From contig JBPCXR010000247.1 of assembly GCA_051027215.1 (NCBI GenBank), forward strand, positions 1 to 64,000: DNA of 64,000 nt, written 5' to 3'. Under the pieces are notes generated by a model, which saw nothing but the letters and a program-made list of their open reading frames with translations, was not told where the DNA came from and made no database searches. The position numbers were made by a program, and so were the translations under genes. Every line of letters starts with the position of its first letter. The first letter of the stretch is position 1. Shown here in pieces: positions 1 to 8,495 of the stretch. This stretch comes from CALHVX01 sp051027215 (lineage in GTDB: Bacteria > Pseudomonadota > Gammaproteobacteria > Pseudomonadales > Azotimanducaceae).

Positions 1-891
1 GACGTTCAGGCGGTAGTAGAGATCCTGGCGGAAATCCCCAAGCTCGACCTGCTCGGCGAGATCCTTGTGGGTCGCGCTCAACACGCGCACGTCGATTGCG
101 ATCTCCTGTTCGGCACCTACCGGACGCACGGCCTTCTCCTGAATGGCGCGCAGCAGTTTGACCTGCATCGACAAGGGTAGGTCGGCGACCTCATCGAGAA
201 ACAGGGTGCCGCCCTGAGCGGCTCGGAACAAGCCTTCTTTGTCGGTATTAGCACCAGTAAAGCTGCCTTTGACGTGACCAAAGAACTCGCTTTCCATCAA
301 CTCGCTGGGAATAGCGCCGCAGTTCACTGGTACGAACGGCGCTTCGCTGCGCGGGCCCTGCTCATGCATCAGGCGCGCCGCTACTTCTTTACCGGAACCG
401 CTTTCGCCACTGACGTAGATGGGCGCTTGGCTGCGGGCAAGCTTGGCGATTTGCTGGCGCAGGCGCTGCATGGGCTTGGAGTCGCCAATCAGGTGGGTCG
501 CACCGGGTTCTAGATCACTGCCCGGGGTCACCCTCAGCGCGGTATCGACTAGCTGCCGTAGCTGCTCCAGGTCGACGGGCTTTTGCACGAAATCGAATGC
601 ACCGTGTTTCAGAGCCGAAATTGCGGCGTCCATGCTGCCAAACGCGGTGATCACCGCAACCGGCAGTTGAGGTAGCTCCTCGGCAATGTACTCAACCAGT
701 TCCATGCCGTTGCCGTCAGGCAGCTGCAGGTCTGTTAAGCACAAATCGTATTGGTTGTCGGCGAGCAGACCGCGTGCGGTTTTTAGATCAGCCGCGGCTT
801 CGGTGTCGACGTTCATGCGCCCTAAGGTGATTTCGAGCAGCTCACGAATGTCGGGTTCATCGTCAACGATTAGGGCGCGTTTGGCGTCCAT
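1..891 (-). CDS. pilR: Type IV pilus two-component response regulator PilR (partial, C-terminus outside window)
   Basis: NtrC-family activator of sigma-54 promoters; with PilS it controls pilin transcription. The first 297 residues are in the window. A receiver domain (about 1-120) has the acidic pocket after the start and phospho-acceptor D54 (TDLQLPDG). An AAA+ domain follows, with the Walker A sequence GESGSGKE and the GAFTGA-type loop seen here as GSFTGAN, the sigma-54 contact. The DNA-binding helix-turn-helix end lies beyond base 1. The start is the ATG at 891-889, 42 bases after the pilS stop, in the usual pilS-pilR order. The assignment to PilR rather than another NtrC-type regulator rests on the adjacent pilS. 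Confidence 0.93.
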   Translation of the reverse strand, partial: MDAKRALIVDDEPDIRELLEITLGRMNVDTEAAADLKTARGLLADNQYDLCLTDLQLPDGNGMELVEYIAEELPQLPVAVITAFGSMDAAISALKHGAFDFVQKPVDLEQLRQLVDTALRVTPGSDLEPGATHLIGDSKPMQRLRQQIAKLARSQAPIYVSGESGSGKEVAARLMHEQGPRSEAPFVPVNCGAIPSELMESEFFGHVKGSFTGANTDKEGLFRAAQGGTLFLDEVADLPLSMQVKLLRAIQEKAVRPVGAEQEIAIDVRVLSATHKDLAEQVELGDFRQDLYYRLNV

Positions 892-933
892 GGTTATGTC
901 CCTCTAACCGGCTTGCTACAGTGCTGCCAGCGA

Positions 934-2550
934 TCAGTGCGAAATTCGATCCGGATGTGCGAAGTTCAGGCGGAAGCAGCTGCCTCCGCTTGCGCTGCGC
1001 TCGTAGCTGAGGCGCGCCTGATTCGCTTCACACAATTCCCTGGATATGTAGAGGCCGAGCCCCGTGCCTTTGTTCTCTGTTGTAAAAAACGGCTCGAACA
1101 GATTGTCGACCTGATCTTCGGGCACGCCCGGACCCTCATCGATGATGTTCAGATACGGCCTTTCAGTGCGCTCATCGATTCCACCGACGAGAGCAACATA
1201 AGGCCGGCCACTCTCCTGTTCGCTATAGCGAATGCCGTTACCCACCAGGTTGGTCAGCACTTGTAGCATCTGGCTCTCATCAATGCGTACCTGTGCTTCG
1301 GGCGGACTCACGTCAACCTCTATGATGGCGTCTGGGTTTCCAGACTCTTTGAACGTCGTCACAAAATCTTCAAGCAACGCGCCGAGCTCCAGCCGGGTGG
1401 GCAGAGGCGGCTTGCGTCGGGACATTTCTAAGACGTTCTGCACCACACCGTTCATGCGCTGGGCATGGCTGTGGATGATCTCGGTCAAGCGCCGGTCACC
1501 CTTGTCGAGATTTGTTGATTCCCGCAATAGCTGTGCCGCATGGTCGACCGCGGACAGTGGGTTGCGAATTTCATGGGCGATAGACCCAGACAAGCGCGCC
1601 AGCGACACCAGTTTGAGCTGCTGAGCCTGTTGCTGAATTTCGCCGGTATCCTCTATGAAGATGGTGACGTCCCCGTCGGCATCATCCGTGCGCACCGGAA
1701 AAAAGTTGATGCGAATTTCTGGGGTATCAAATCGAGATTGAAAAGGTGGCGGTCGAAAGCTGGTGTCAGCGCGCCACTGCTGCAAGCGTTCGATGATGGC
1801 CGGCGGTAACTCCTGCAGCTCTTCTTGATCTGATAACGCCAGCAGGCCCAATGCGGATTGATTGGTCATCCGAACTTCGTTTTCTGCGCCCACTAGAATG
1901 ATCCCCGTGCGCATGCGCTGCACGATCTGTCGGTTGATTCGTTCCAGATCGGACAGCTCGGCTGCTTGGGTCAAGGCTCGCATGTCGTTGTCGCGCAGAC
2001 GCTTAGAGAAACCTTGGATAGTCAGGGAAGAGACGAAGTAAAGGATGCCCATGACGCCGGCTTGGAAATAGTCGTGACTACCGCCAGACAAAGACAGATA
2101 GAACTCTTCGTAAAGCACGGCGATGGCCGCAACGGCGGCCAACAGGGTGCTGCGTCGGCCGGTGACGATGATGGCGCCAAAGGCGACGGCGACGAGGATC
2201 AAACCAGCCATGCCGCTGGCGACGCCGCCGCTGCAGTACATGAGGAACACCAGGGCAAGTATGTCTAAGGCAACCAGCAGAAAATTCGGCAGTTCGCGCT
2301 CTAGGACTCTGCGTGGTATGGCTTGGACTAACACCACCGAGATCAGATTGATGCCGGTGTAGATCCAAGTGCCCCAGAGAAAATACTCGGGTTCGAGGCT
2401 CCCCAGCCGGGTGCTGAAGAAGCGCTGGGCGACGAGTAGCAGGAGGGTTAGACCGACAAAGACCCGATAGTAGCCGTAGATCCGCAGCAGGCCGGCGGTG
2501 AGCTCAGCACGACGTCGGCGTAGCTCATCAGTGAACTCAGCCCGATGCAT
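934..2550 (-). CDS. pilS: Type IV pilus sensor histidine kinase PilS
   Basis: Membrane histidine kinase of 538 residues that phosphorylates PilR. About six hydrophobic segments lie between residues 25 and 185 (for example FVGLTLLLLVAQ and LLVALDILALVFLMY). They are followed by a PAS-like region (about 205-305), a HisKA domain with phospho-acceptor H326 in SIAHEIRNPLSA, and an ATPase domain with the G box TGLGLYIS. The six-helix N-terminus is the PilS layout. The start ATG (2550) lies inside the 3' end of bamD, a 14-base overlap, so translation may be coupled. pilR follows 42 bases downstream. Confidence 0.95.
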   Translation of the reverse strand: MHRAEFTDELRRRRAELTAGLLRIYGYYRVFVGLTLLLLVAQRFFSTRLGSLEPEYFLWGTWIYTGINLISVVLVQAIPRRVLERELPNFLLVALDILALVFLMYCSGGVASGMAGLILVAVAFGAIIVTGRRSTLLAAVAAIAVLYEEFYLSLSGGSHDYFQAGVMGILYFVSSLTIQGFSKRLRDNDMRALTQAAELSDLERINRQIVQRMRTGIILVGAENEVRMTNQSALGLLALSDQEELQELPPAIIERLQQWRADTSFRPPPFQSRFDTPEIRINFFPVRTDDADGDVTIFIEDTGEIQQQAQQLKLVSLARLSGSIAHEIRNPLSAVDHAAQLLRESTNLDKGDRRLTEIIHSHAQRMNGVVQNVLEMSRRKPPLPTRLELGALLEDFVTTFKESGNPDAIIEVDVSPPEAQVRIDESQMLQVLTNLVGNGIRYSEQESGRPYVALVGGIDERTERPYLNIIDEGPGVPEDQVDNLFEPFFTTENKGTGLGLYISRELCEANQARLSYERSASGGSCFRLNFAHPDRISH

Positions 2551-3511
2551 TCAAACCGGCAGTGGGGGTGGTGCCGGGGTTGATCAATTTTATTGGCGGC
2601 GGAATTTGCGGGCGATCGAGCATGCCTAGGGTCATGAGGTTGATCCAGGAACGATCACGATTTTTTATCGCTTCGGCCAGGACCAGATCGCCGCTGTCAT
2701 CAAACGCTGGGTAGTTGGGAAAATTCAGCGCTAGTACCCGCAACGAGTTGTTGGCGGTATCGGTTAAGCCGAGCTTGTAGTTGGCTTCAACAGCGATGGC
2801 CAGGGCATCGGCCACGGCATCTGACTTGCCATAGGTTTCGATGACATAGCGCGCCCGATTGTTGGCCGCTACATAGGCACCGCGGCGCAGATAGTAGTCC
2901 GCCACATGCAGTTCTGCCCGCGCCAACACATTGCGCAGATATATCATTCGCTGTTTGGCGTCGGCCCCGTACTGGGAGTTGGGATAGCGGGCCAGCAGCT
3001 GACCGAAATCCGCGTAGGCTTCGCGGGCGCTGGTAATGTCTCGCTTCGCCGTGTCGGTGTTGAAGAAGCGATCCATCAGGCTGGCGTTCTTGTTAAACGC
3101 CGCAAGGCCTTTTAGGTAGTAGGCGTAATCCACATCTGGATGTTGTGGATGCAGGCGAATGAAGCGATCTGCGGCGATGCGCGCAGTGTCATGGTCGTAA
3201 CCCATGTAGCGCGCGTAAATCAGCTCTAGCTGGGCCTGTTCAGCGTAGCGGCCAAAAGGAAAGCGGGCCTCCAGCTGCTCTAAGCCTTGTACCGCAATGT
3301 CGTAGTTCCCAGAGCGTAAGCTGCGCTGAGTGTTGCGATACAGGGTTTGTTCCGTGGCGCCGTCGTCCACCTCTTCGGTAGATTCTGAATCCTTGCCGAA
3401 GGGCCAAAGCATGCAGCCAGAGGCTTGTAGGACCACAGACACTAGGAGCGTCCGGGCGATCAGGCGCAGGGCGTGTGGGCAATTTAGGTCGAACATAGCG
3501 TAAAGACTCAT
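2537..3511 (-). CDS. bamD: Outer membrane assembly lipoprotein BamD (ComL)
   Basis: Periplasmic lipoprotein of the BAM complex that folds beta-barrel proteins into the outer membrane. The 324-residue product has a hydrophobic signal sequence ending in a lipobox-like ASGC with the lipidated Cys at about 33. TPR-type helical repeats follow; characteristic pieces are GNYDIAVQGLEQLEARFPFG and GYDHDTARIAADRFIRLHP. The length is close to that of Pseudomonas homologues and longer than in E. coli because of a C-terminal tail. The Met at residue 6 (3496) is an alternative start. It lies back to back with rluD across about 100 bases, the same pairing as in Pseudomonas and E. coli. Confidence 0.94.
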   Translation of the reverse strand: MSLYAMFDLNCPHALRLIARTLLVSVVLQASGCMLWPFGKDSESTEEVDDGATEQTLYRNTQRSLRSGNYDIAVQGLEQLEARFPFGRYAEQAQLELIYARYMGYDHDTARIAADRFIRLHPQHPDVDYAYYLKGLAAFNKNASLMDRFFNTDTAKRDITSAREAYADFGQLLARYPNSQYGADAKQRMIYLRNVLARAELHVADYYLRRGAYVAANNRARYVIETYGKSDAVADALAIAVEANYKLGLTDTANNSLRVLALNFPNYPAFDDSGDLVLAEAIKNRDRSWINLMTLGMLDRPQIPPPIKLINPGTTPTAGLNASG

Positions 3512-3614
3512 AAGATGGCGCTAATGTAATGATTTCAGTAATCGGCGCAAGTTCAATCGATTCTTGCGACCATATCGACCAGGTTCGATCAACGGGTGCA
3601 GCTGACGTCGAAGA

Positions 3615-4592
3615 ATGAGCAGCGAAGACGAATATTTGCAGATCCAGCGGGCATCGGTGCCCCCGGAAGCCAGTGGCCGCCGGGTAGACCAGGTGGCTGC
3701 TGCGCTGTTTCCTGATTATTCCCGGTCATTGCTCGCTCGGTGGCTGAGCAGCGGGGCGCTAACCGTTGACGGACAGGCGGCCAAGCCAAAGCACAAACTC
3801 CGCGGTGGCGAGCTGCTTTGTTTGGACGTCAGCCGCGTGCCCTATGAAAACTGGAGCGAGCCCCAGGCAGTTGATTTTGATTGTGTCTACGAAGACGAGC
3901 ATCTGTTGGTGGTGAATAAACCCGCCGGTCTGGTGGTGCATCCCGGTGCCGGAAATCTGGACGGCACGCTGGTCAACGGCCTGCTTGCGTGGCGGGCTGC
4001 GCAAGCCGAGCTACCGCGGGCTGGCATTGTTCACCGGCTCGACAAAGACACCTCTGGGTTGCTCCTGGTCGCTGCTAGCCTGCAAGCCCTAGCGGGCTTG
4101 AGTTCGGCCATCTCCGAGCGCCAGGTTGCGCGTCGATACCTGGCGCTGGCCCATGGCCAGCTTGTGAGCGCTGTGACAGTAGATGCGGCGCTGGGACGCG
4201 ACCCGGCGGTCCCGACTCGGCAAAAGGTTCGGGACGATGGTCGGCCGGCGGTCACCCACATTCGTCCGCTGCGAACGTTCGCCGCCCATACCTTGGTCGA
4301 AGCAAAGCTGGAAACCGGCCGCACGCACCAGATTAGGGTGCACATGGCGCACCTAGGTCATCCGCTCATAGGCGACGAGCGCTACGGTGGCCGCCCCCGC
4401 CAGCGCAGCGTCGCGCCCACAGGAATGTCTGCCGAGGCTTTACAGTCAATTGCAGAGTTTCCACGCCAGGCGTTGCACGCCACAGCATTGCAGCTGGCGC
4501 ATCCTGTGAGCGGCCAGGCGTTGGATTTTGAAGTGGAAGCCCCAGCGGATTTTCAAGCACTGCAGGCCGTCCTAGGTGAGGCCAATGACTGA
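3615..4592 (+). CDS. rluD: 23S rRNA pseudouridine synthase RluD
   Basis: Makes pseudouridines at positions 1911/1915/1917 of 23S rRNA (E. coli numbering). The 325 residues begin with an S4 RNA-binding domain (about 18-75, RVDQVAAALFPDYSRSLLARW). The RluA/RluD catalytic domain follows, with the signature HRLDKDTSGLLL and catalytic D143. The later motif ETGRTHQIRVH is also present. It is divergent from bamD and overlaps pgeF by 8 bases, the standard rluD-yfiH operon. Confidence 0.96.
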   Translation: MSSEDEYLQIQRASVPPEASGRRVDQVAAALFPDYSRSLLARWLSSGALTVDGQAAKPKHKLRGGELLCLDVSRVPYENWSEPQAVDFDCVYEDEHLLVVNKPAGLVVHPGAGNLDGTLVNGLLAWRAAQAELPRAGIVHRLDKDTSGLLLVAASLQALAGLSSAISERQVARRYLALAHGQLVSAVTVDAALGRDPAVPTRQKVRDDGRPAVTHIRPLRTFAAHTLVEAKLETGRTHQIRVHMAHLGHPLIGDERYGGRPRQRSVAPTGMSAEALQSIAEFPRQALHATALQLAHPVSGQALDFEVEAPADFQALQAVLGEAND

Positions 4593-5400
4593 TGCCGCGG
4601 TGCAAACCATAGCGCCCACATGGCCACGAGACTGGCCGGTGCCGGCAAACCTTAGGGTACTGACCACCACCGTCAACAGCGCACCCGCAAACAGCGCTAA
4701 TCCCTATGGCGGTTTCAATCTGGGGCTACACGTAGGGGACGATGCCAACCAGGTCCGCGAGCACAGGGCATTGTTGCACGCCGAGTTCGAGTTACCGCCC
4801 ATACAGTGGCTATCGCAGGTTCATGGCAGCGCAATTGTGCAGGCCAATCGAAGCAGCGCGTTGGCCAGCGCCGATAGCGCACCCACAGCTGACGCCGCGC
4901 TCGCAGGGGGAACTGAGGTGGCGCTGGCCATTCTCTCCGCTGACTGCTTACCCATCGTCCTGTTTGAGCCCCAAGGACAGTGGATCGCCAATCTGCATGG
5001 CGGCTGGCGTGGCCTGGTCAGAGGCGTGATTGGGCAAACCGTGGAGGCATTGGCCGGCCAGGTTGGTTCAAATCCTGAGGCCTGGATGGCGTGGATTGGC
5101 CCAAGTATCAGCATGCGCCACTATGAGGTGGGCGCTGAGGTTGCGGTATCGGTCCGTGATTGCGTAGAAGGCCCTGACCAGATGCTGGGGTTGTCGGCCG
5201 GCCGGTGCGCGGGCAAGTACCAACTCGATCTCAGTGCGCTGGCAATGGCGCTACTCAATCAGGCTGGGGTTCAGCGGGTTTGCGCAAGCCGTCTGTGCAG
5301 TTTTGCCGATCCGCGCTTTTACTCGCACCGGCGCGCAATGGGCGCTGGTCTGGCGCAAACGGGTCGCATGGCGACCTTGGTGTGGCTCGTCGAGCCATAG
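4585..5400 (+). CDS. pgeF: Laccase-domain protein PgeF/YfiH (peptidoglycan editing factor, purine nucleoside phosphorylase-like)
   Basis: Member of the YfiH/LACC1 family, called a polyphenol oxidase in older annotations. Members have been linked to purine nucleoside phosphorylase/adenosine deaminase activity and to editing of peptidoglycan precursors. Metal-site signatures are visible: QVHG, SADCLP and HGGWRGL, plus the late Cys/His region RLCSFADPRFYSHRR. The ATG at 4585 overlaps the rluD stop; a GTG at 4576 would add three residues. From 4585 it has 271 residues. Function is inferred from family and operon. Confidence 0.9.
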   Translation: MTDAAVQTIAPTWPRDWPVPANLRVLTTTVNSAPANSANPYGGFNLGLHVGDDANQVREHRALLHAEFELPPIQWLSQVHGSAIVQANRSSALASADSAPTADAALAGGTEVALAILSADCLPIVLFEPQGQWIANLHGGWRGLVRGVIGQTVEALAGQVGSNPEAWMAWIGPSISMRHYEVGAEVAVSVRDCVEGPDQMLGLSAGRCAGKYQLDLSALAMALLNQAGVQRVCASRLCSFADPRFYSHRRAMGAGLAQTGRMATLVWLVEP

Positions 5401-5451
5401 TCAGGAGCCGCGCTAGCAGCCAGCGAAGGCGGGGTTGCTAAAGCAGTCCCA

Positions 5452-5934
5452 CTAGAGTGGGGTGCAATTCTCGGCGACGCCTTGCTGAGCCCGTGCAATA
5501 CGCTCCTGCCGCTCGTCTTCGCCGAGCATAACTTGCACGCCGTTAGCGTCTTGTACCCGCACGCGACCATTGACCGAGAGCTGCTCTAAGGCCGACGTGG
5601 CGCGTCTGCAGTTGTCTGCCCGAGCAGCGCTGAAGGCTTCTTGGCGTTGAGCATCGGCAACCTTGAGATCGTCAAGCATCTTCTGTTGGTCGGCGTTCAG
5701 CTGGCTGCCGTCTGCGGCAGGCGTAGCAATGGGTTGCACCTGGGTAGGCTCGGCCTGCGAATCACCGCGGACCCTGCCGCTGGAACTGATCAGGATCGCG
5801 TTCACACCCTCGGGCTTTTGCTGGGTGTAGTTGACGACGCCATTGTTGTCCGTCCACCGATAGACGTCAGCGGCCATCAGTAGCGGCGTGGCAGCCAGAA
5901 CCAAAAGCAGATTAGCGAACTTGCGCATGGCCAT
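5452..5934 (-). CDS. Exported DUF4124 domain protein of unknown function
   Basis: Small secreted or periplasmic protein of 160 residues. An N-terminal signal peptide (RKFANLLLVLAATPLLMA) is followed directly by the DUF4124 signature VYRWTDNNGVVNYTQQKP. The rest is hydrophilic and helical with no recognised catalytic motif. The start at 5934 (MAMRKF) is chosen because AAAGGA lies about 8 bases upstream and the signal peptide begins there; an ATG at 6012 would add 26 basic residues before the signal. It converges with pgeF and diverges from ilvI. DUF4124 proteins are common in proteobacteria without a known role. Confidence 0.85.
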   Translation of the reverse strand: MAMRKFANLLLVLAATPLLMAADVYRWTDNNGVVNYTQQKPEGVNAILISSSGRVRGDSQAEPTQVQPIATPAADGSQLNADQQKMLDDLKVADAQRQEAFSAARADNCRRATSALEQLSVNGRVRVQDANGVQVMLGEDERQERIARAQQGVAENCTPL

Positions 5935-6082
5935 TTCATTCCTTTGTCGATCTCTATGTCGATCGCGCCTGAGGTTAGGGTGGCGACTGGGATCGAGCAG
6001 TGAGAGCGCCATCTTACCGCGGCCCCCGATAGCTGCCTATGGCCAGCACCCCCCCTAAAGCGAGAGCTGTGTCGCAGATTCG

Positions 6083-6111
6083 TTGACATGGGCCCTCCTA
6101 CCCCCAAAAAT
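6083..6111 (+). promoter_or_regulatory. Candidate sigma-70 promoter for ilvIHC
   Basis: TTGACA at 6083-6088, a 17-base spacer and AAAAAT at 6106-6111, about 110 bases before the ilvI start. The -35 is a perfect match and the -10 has four of six. This lies in the longest gene-free stretch of the window (5935-6223), which otherwise shows only the start region of the divergent DUF4124 gene and a partly palindromic TCGA-rich piece around 6140-6157. No branched-chain-rich leader peptide or attenuator was found. Confidence 0.4.
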
Positions 6112-6223
6112 ACCCGGCTCTTTTTTTGACGGTCTTCTCGGTCGAGCTTGTCGAGCCAGGAAAGCAGCGTCATATCAACAGCTTAATTCTTCATTCACAG
6201 ACTCAACCTACGGGGACGAGGAT

Positions 6224-7984
6224 ATGACTGAGCGGCTCTCCGGCGGCGATATGCTGATCCGGGCGCTGCAGGATGAAGGTGTCGAGTACATCTTCGGCTA
6301 CCCCGGTGGGGCGGCACTGCACATCTACGATGCAATCTTCCGGCAGCAGAAGGTTGAGCACGTGCTGGTGCGTCACGAGCAAGCGGCGACCCACATGGCC
6401 GATGGTTACGCTCGGGCGACCGGTCGTGCTGGTGTGGTGATGGTGACTTCAGGTCCTGGTGCGACCAATGCGATCACCGGCATCGCTACCGCCTATATGG
6501 ACTCGGTACCTATGGTGGTGATTTCTGGGCAGGTGTCACGACCGCAGATCGGTACCGACGCCTTCCAAGAAACCGACATGGTGGGTGTCTCGCGCCCGGT
6601 GGTGAAGCACAGCTTTCAGGTGCGCAGCGCCGAAGAGATCCCGCAGATTGTGAAGAAGGCGTTTCACATCGCTCAGTCCGGGCGCCCGGGCCCGGTGGTG
6701 ATCGATGTGCCCAAGGACACCACTGACCCCAACGAGCTGGAGGAGTATCACTACCCCGGCGAAGTAAAGATGCGCTCCTACAATCCAGCGCAGCGCGGTA
6801 ACGGTCGCCAGATTCGCAAGGCGGCAAAAACCTTGCTGCAGGCCCAACGGCCAGTGATCTATGGCGGTGGAGGCATTGTTCTGGGGAACGGCAGTGAGCC
6901 GTTCCGGCGCTTAGCCGAGCGCTTGGGTGCGCCGGTTACCAACACCTTGATGGGCTTGGGGTCGTTTCCCGGTTCCTCGCCACAGTGTTTAGGCATGCTC
7001 GGCATGCATGGCACCTATGAGGCGAACATGGCCATGCACCACGCCGATGTGATTCTTGCGGTGGGTGCGCGCTTCGATGATCGAGTGACAAACGACCCCA
7101 GCAAGTTCTGCCCCCAGGCGACCATCATTCACGTCGATGTGGATCCAGCCTCGATCTCTAAAATCATCGAAGCGCAGATCCCCATTGTTGGCCAGGTGCT
7201 GCAGGTGCTAGAAGCCCTAGACCAGGAGCTCAGCCGCCTGCTGGAAGAAAAGCCAGAGTTGCAGAACGAGGCAGCGCTAAAAGCTTGGCGCGGGCAATGT
7301 GCTGATTGGCGCAGCGCCCATGGCCTGAACCACGATTTGCAGCCGGCAGCAGGGGACCCGATTCCCCCTCAGTACGCGGTGCAATGCTTGTATAAGGCCA
7401 CTTCTGGCCAAGCCTACGTCAGTAGCGACGTTGGCCAGCATCAGATGTTTGCGGCCCAGTACTACCATTTTGACGAGCCGCGCCGCTGGATTAACTCAGG
7501 TGGCCTGGGCACCATGGGCTTTGGCCTACCGGCTGCCATGGGCGTGCAGTTTGCCCATCCCGATGCGGTGGTGGCCTGCGTTACCGGTGAAGGCAGCTTC
7601 ATGATGAACATGCAGGAGCTCTCTACCTGCTTGCAGTACGGCTTGCCCATCAAAATCCTGAACCTGAACAACCAGGCATTGGGTATGGTCAAGCAGTGGC
7701 AAGATATGCAATACGGTGGACGCCATTCCTCCAGCACCTACAGCGACTCGCTACCGGACTTCAAAACCCTGGCAGAATCTTTTGGGCACGTGGGCTTTAA
7801 GGTGGAGCGGGCAGGGGATCTACCGGTGGTGCTGGAAGAGACTTTTTCCACCGCGCTGAAATCCAAGCTGGTATTGGTAGACGCCTGGGTAGACCCCAGT
7901 GAGCACGTCTATCCGATGGCCATCAAGGGCGGTTCCATGGAGTCCATGGTGCTGAGCAAATCCCTAAGTGTGGGGATCAGCTAA
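6224..7984 (+). CDS. ilvI: Acetolactate synthase large (catalytic) subunit
   Basis: Thiamine-diphosphate enzyme (586 residues) that joins two pyruvates to acetolactate, or pyruvate with 2-ketobutyrate, in the first common step of valine, leucine and isoleucine synthesis. The N-terminal TPP domain has FGYPGGA with the cofactor-activating Glu in VRHEQAATHMADGYAR. A central FAD-type domain and a C-terminal TPP domain (VTGEGSFMMNMQEL, LNLNNQALGMVKQW) follow. The start at 6224 has GGGGA 7 bases upstream and matches the family N-terminus; an in-frame upstream extension to 6083 does not look coding. It shares one base with ilvH. Confidence 0.96.
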   Translation: MTERLSGGDMLIRALQDEGVEYIFGYPGGAALHIYDAIFRQQKVEHVLVRHEQAATHMADGYARATGRAGVVMVTSGPGATNAITGIATAYMDSVPMVVISGQVSRPQIGTDAFQETDMVGVSRPVVKHSFQVRSAEEIPQIVKKAFHIAQSGRPGPVVIDVPKDTTDPNELEEYHYPGEVKMRSYNPAQRGNGRQIRKAAKTLLQAQRPVIYGGGGIVLGNGSEPFRRLAERLGAPVTNTLMGLGSFPGSSPQCLGMLGMHGTYEANMAMHHADVILAVGARFDDRVTNDPSKFCPQATIIHVDVDPASISKIIEAQIPIVGQVLQVLEALDQELSRLLEEKPELQNEAALKAWRGQCADWRSAHGLNHDLQPAAGDPIPPQYAVQCLYKATSGQAYVSSDVGQHQMFAAQYYHFDEPRRWINSGGLGTMGFGLPAAMGVQFAHPDAVVACVTGEGSFMMNMQELSTCLQYGLPIKILNLNNQALGMVKQWQDMQYGGRHSSSTYSDSLPDFKTLAESFGHVGFKVERAGDLPVVLEETFSTALKSKLVLVDAWVDPSEHVYPMAIKGGSMESMVLSKSLSVGIS

Positions 7985-8475
7985 TGCGCCGGGTAATCGC
8001 CGTACTGCTGGAAAACGAACCCGGCTCGCTGTCGCGAGTGATCGGTTTGTTTGCGCAGCGTAACTACAACATCGAATCGCTGACGGTGGCACCCACCGAG
8101 GATGAGACCCTGTCACGCTTAACGCTGACCACCTCTGGCGATGACAGCAAGATCGAACAGATCATCAAACAGCTCAACAAGCTCATTGAAGTGGTCAAAG
8201 TGCTCGACTTGTACGATAGCGCCCACATCGAGCGAGAGCTGATGCTCGTCAAGATTCGCGCAGAGGCTGGCGTGCGCGAAGAAATAAAGCGCACTGCGGA
8301 CATTTTTCGCGGGCAGATTGTCGATGTCACGGCCAACAGTTACACCGTCCAGTTGGCAGGGCCGAGCGCCAAGCTCGACGCGTTTTTGCAAGCGGTTTCC
8401 CGCAGCGCGGTGTTGGAAGTGGCTCGATCGGGTGTTACCGGTGTCAGCCGCGGCGACAAAGTCTTTGGCCTTTAA
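7984..8475 (+). CDS. ilvH: Acetolactate synthase small (regulatory) subunit
   Basis: Regulatory partner of IlvI (163 residues) that raises its activity and confers feedback inhibition by valine. The N-terminal ACT domain has the typical opening RRVIAVLLENEPGSLSRVIG and NIESLTVAPTED. The C-terminal ALS_ss domain contains ELMLVKI and ANSYTVQLAG. The ATG overlaps the ilvI stop by one base (TAATG), so the two are translationally coupled at near-equal ratio. Confidence 0.96.
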   Translation: MRRVIAVLLENEPGSLSRVIGLFAQRNYNIESLTVAPTEDETLSRLTLTTSGDDSKIEQIIKQLNKLIEVVKVLDLYDSAHIERELMLVKIRAEAGVREEIKRTADIFRGQIVDVTANSYTVQLAGPSAKLDAFLQAVSRSAVLEVARSGVTGVSRGDKVFGL

Positions 8476-8495
8476 CTAAATAACAGGATATCCCC

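Noticed and set aside
934..2550. Long plus-strand open frames within pilS and bamD
   Set aside because: They are antisense shadows of high-GC coding sequence with no recognisable protein features.
5956..6003. 15-codon reading frame upstream of ilvI with two Ile and two Val codons, considered as an attenuator leader peptide
   Set aside because: No consecutive branched-chain codons and no following terminator/antiterminator hairpin; it lies before the likely promoter at 6083-6111.
6137..6160. TCGA-rich imperfect palindrome (GGTCGAGCTTGTCGAGCC) before ilvI
   Set aside because: The arms do not pair without a bulge, and no second copy was seen in the window, so it is not listed as a repeat or operator.
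6083..6223. In-frame upstream extension of ilvI
   Set aside because: It adds 47 residues unlike the family N-terminus and runs through the promoter-like region; a ribosome site supports 6224.
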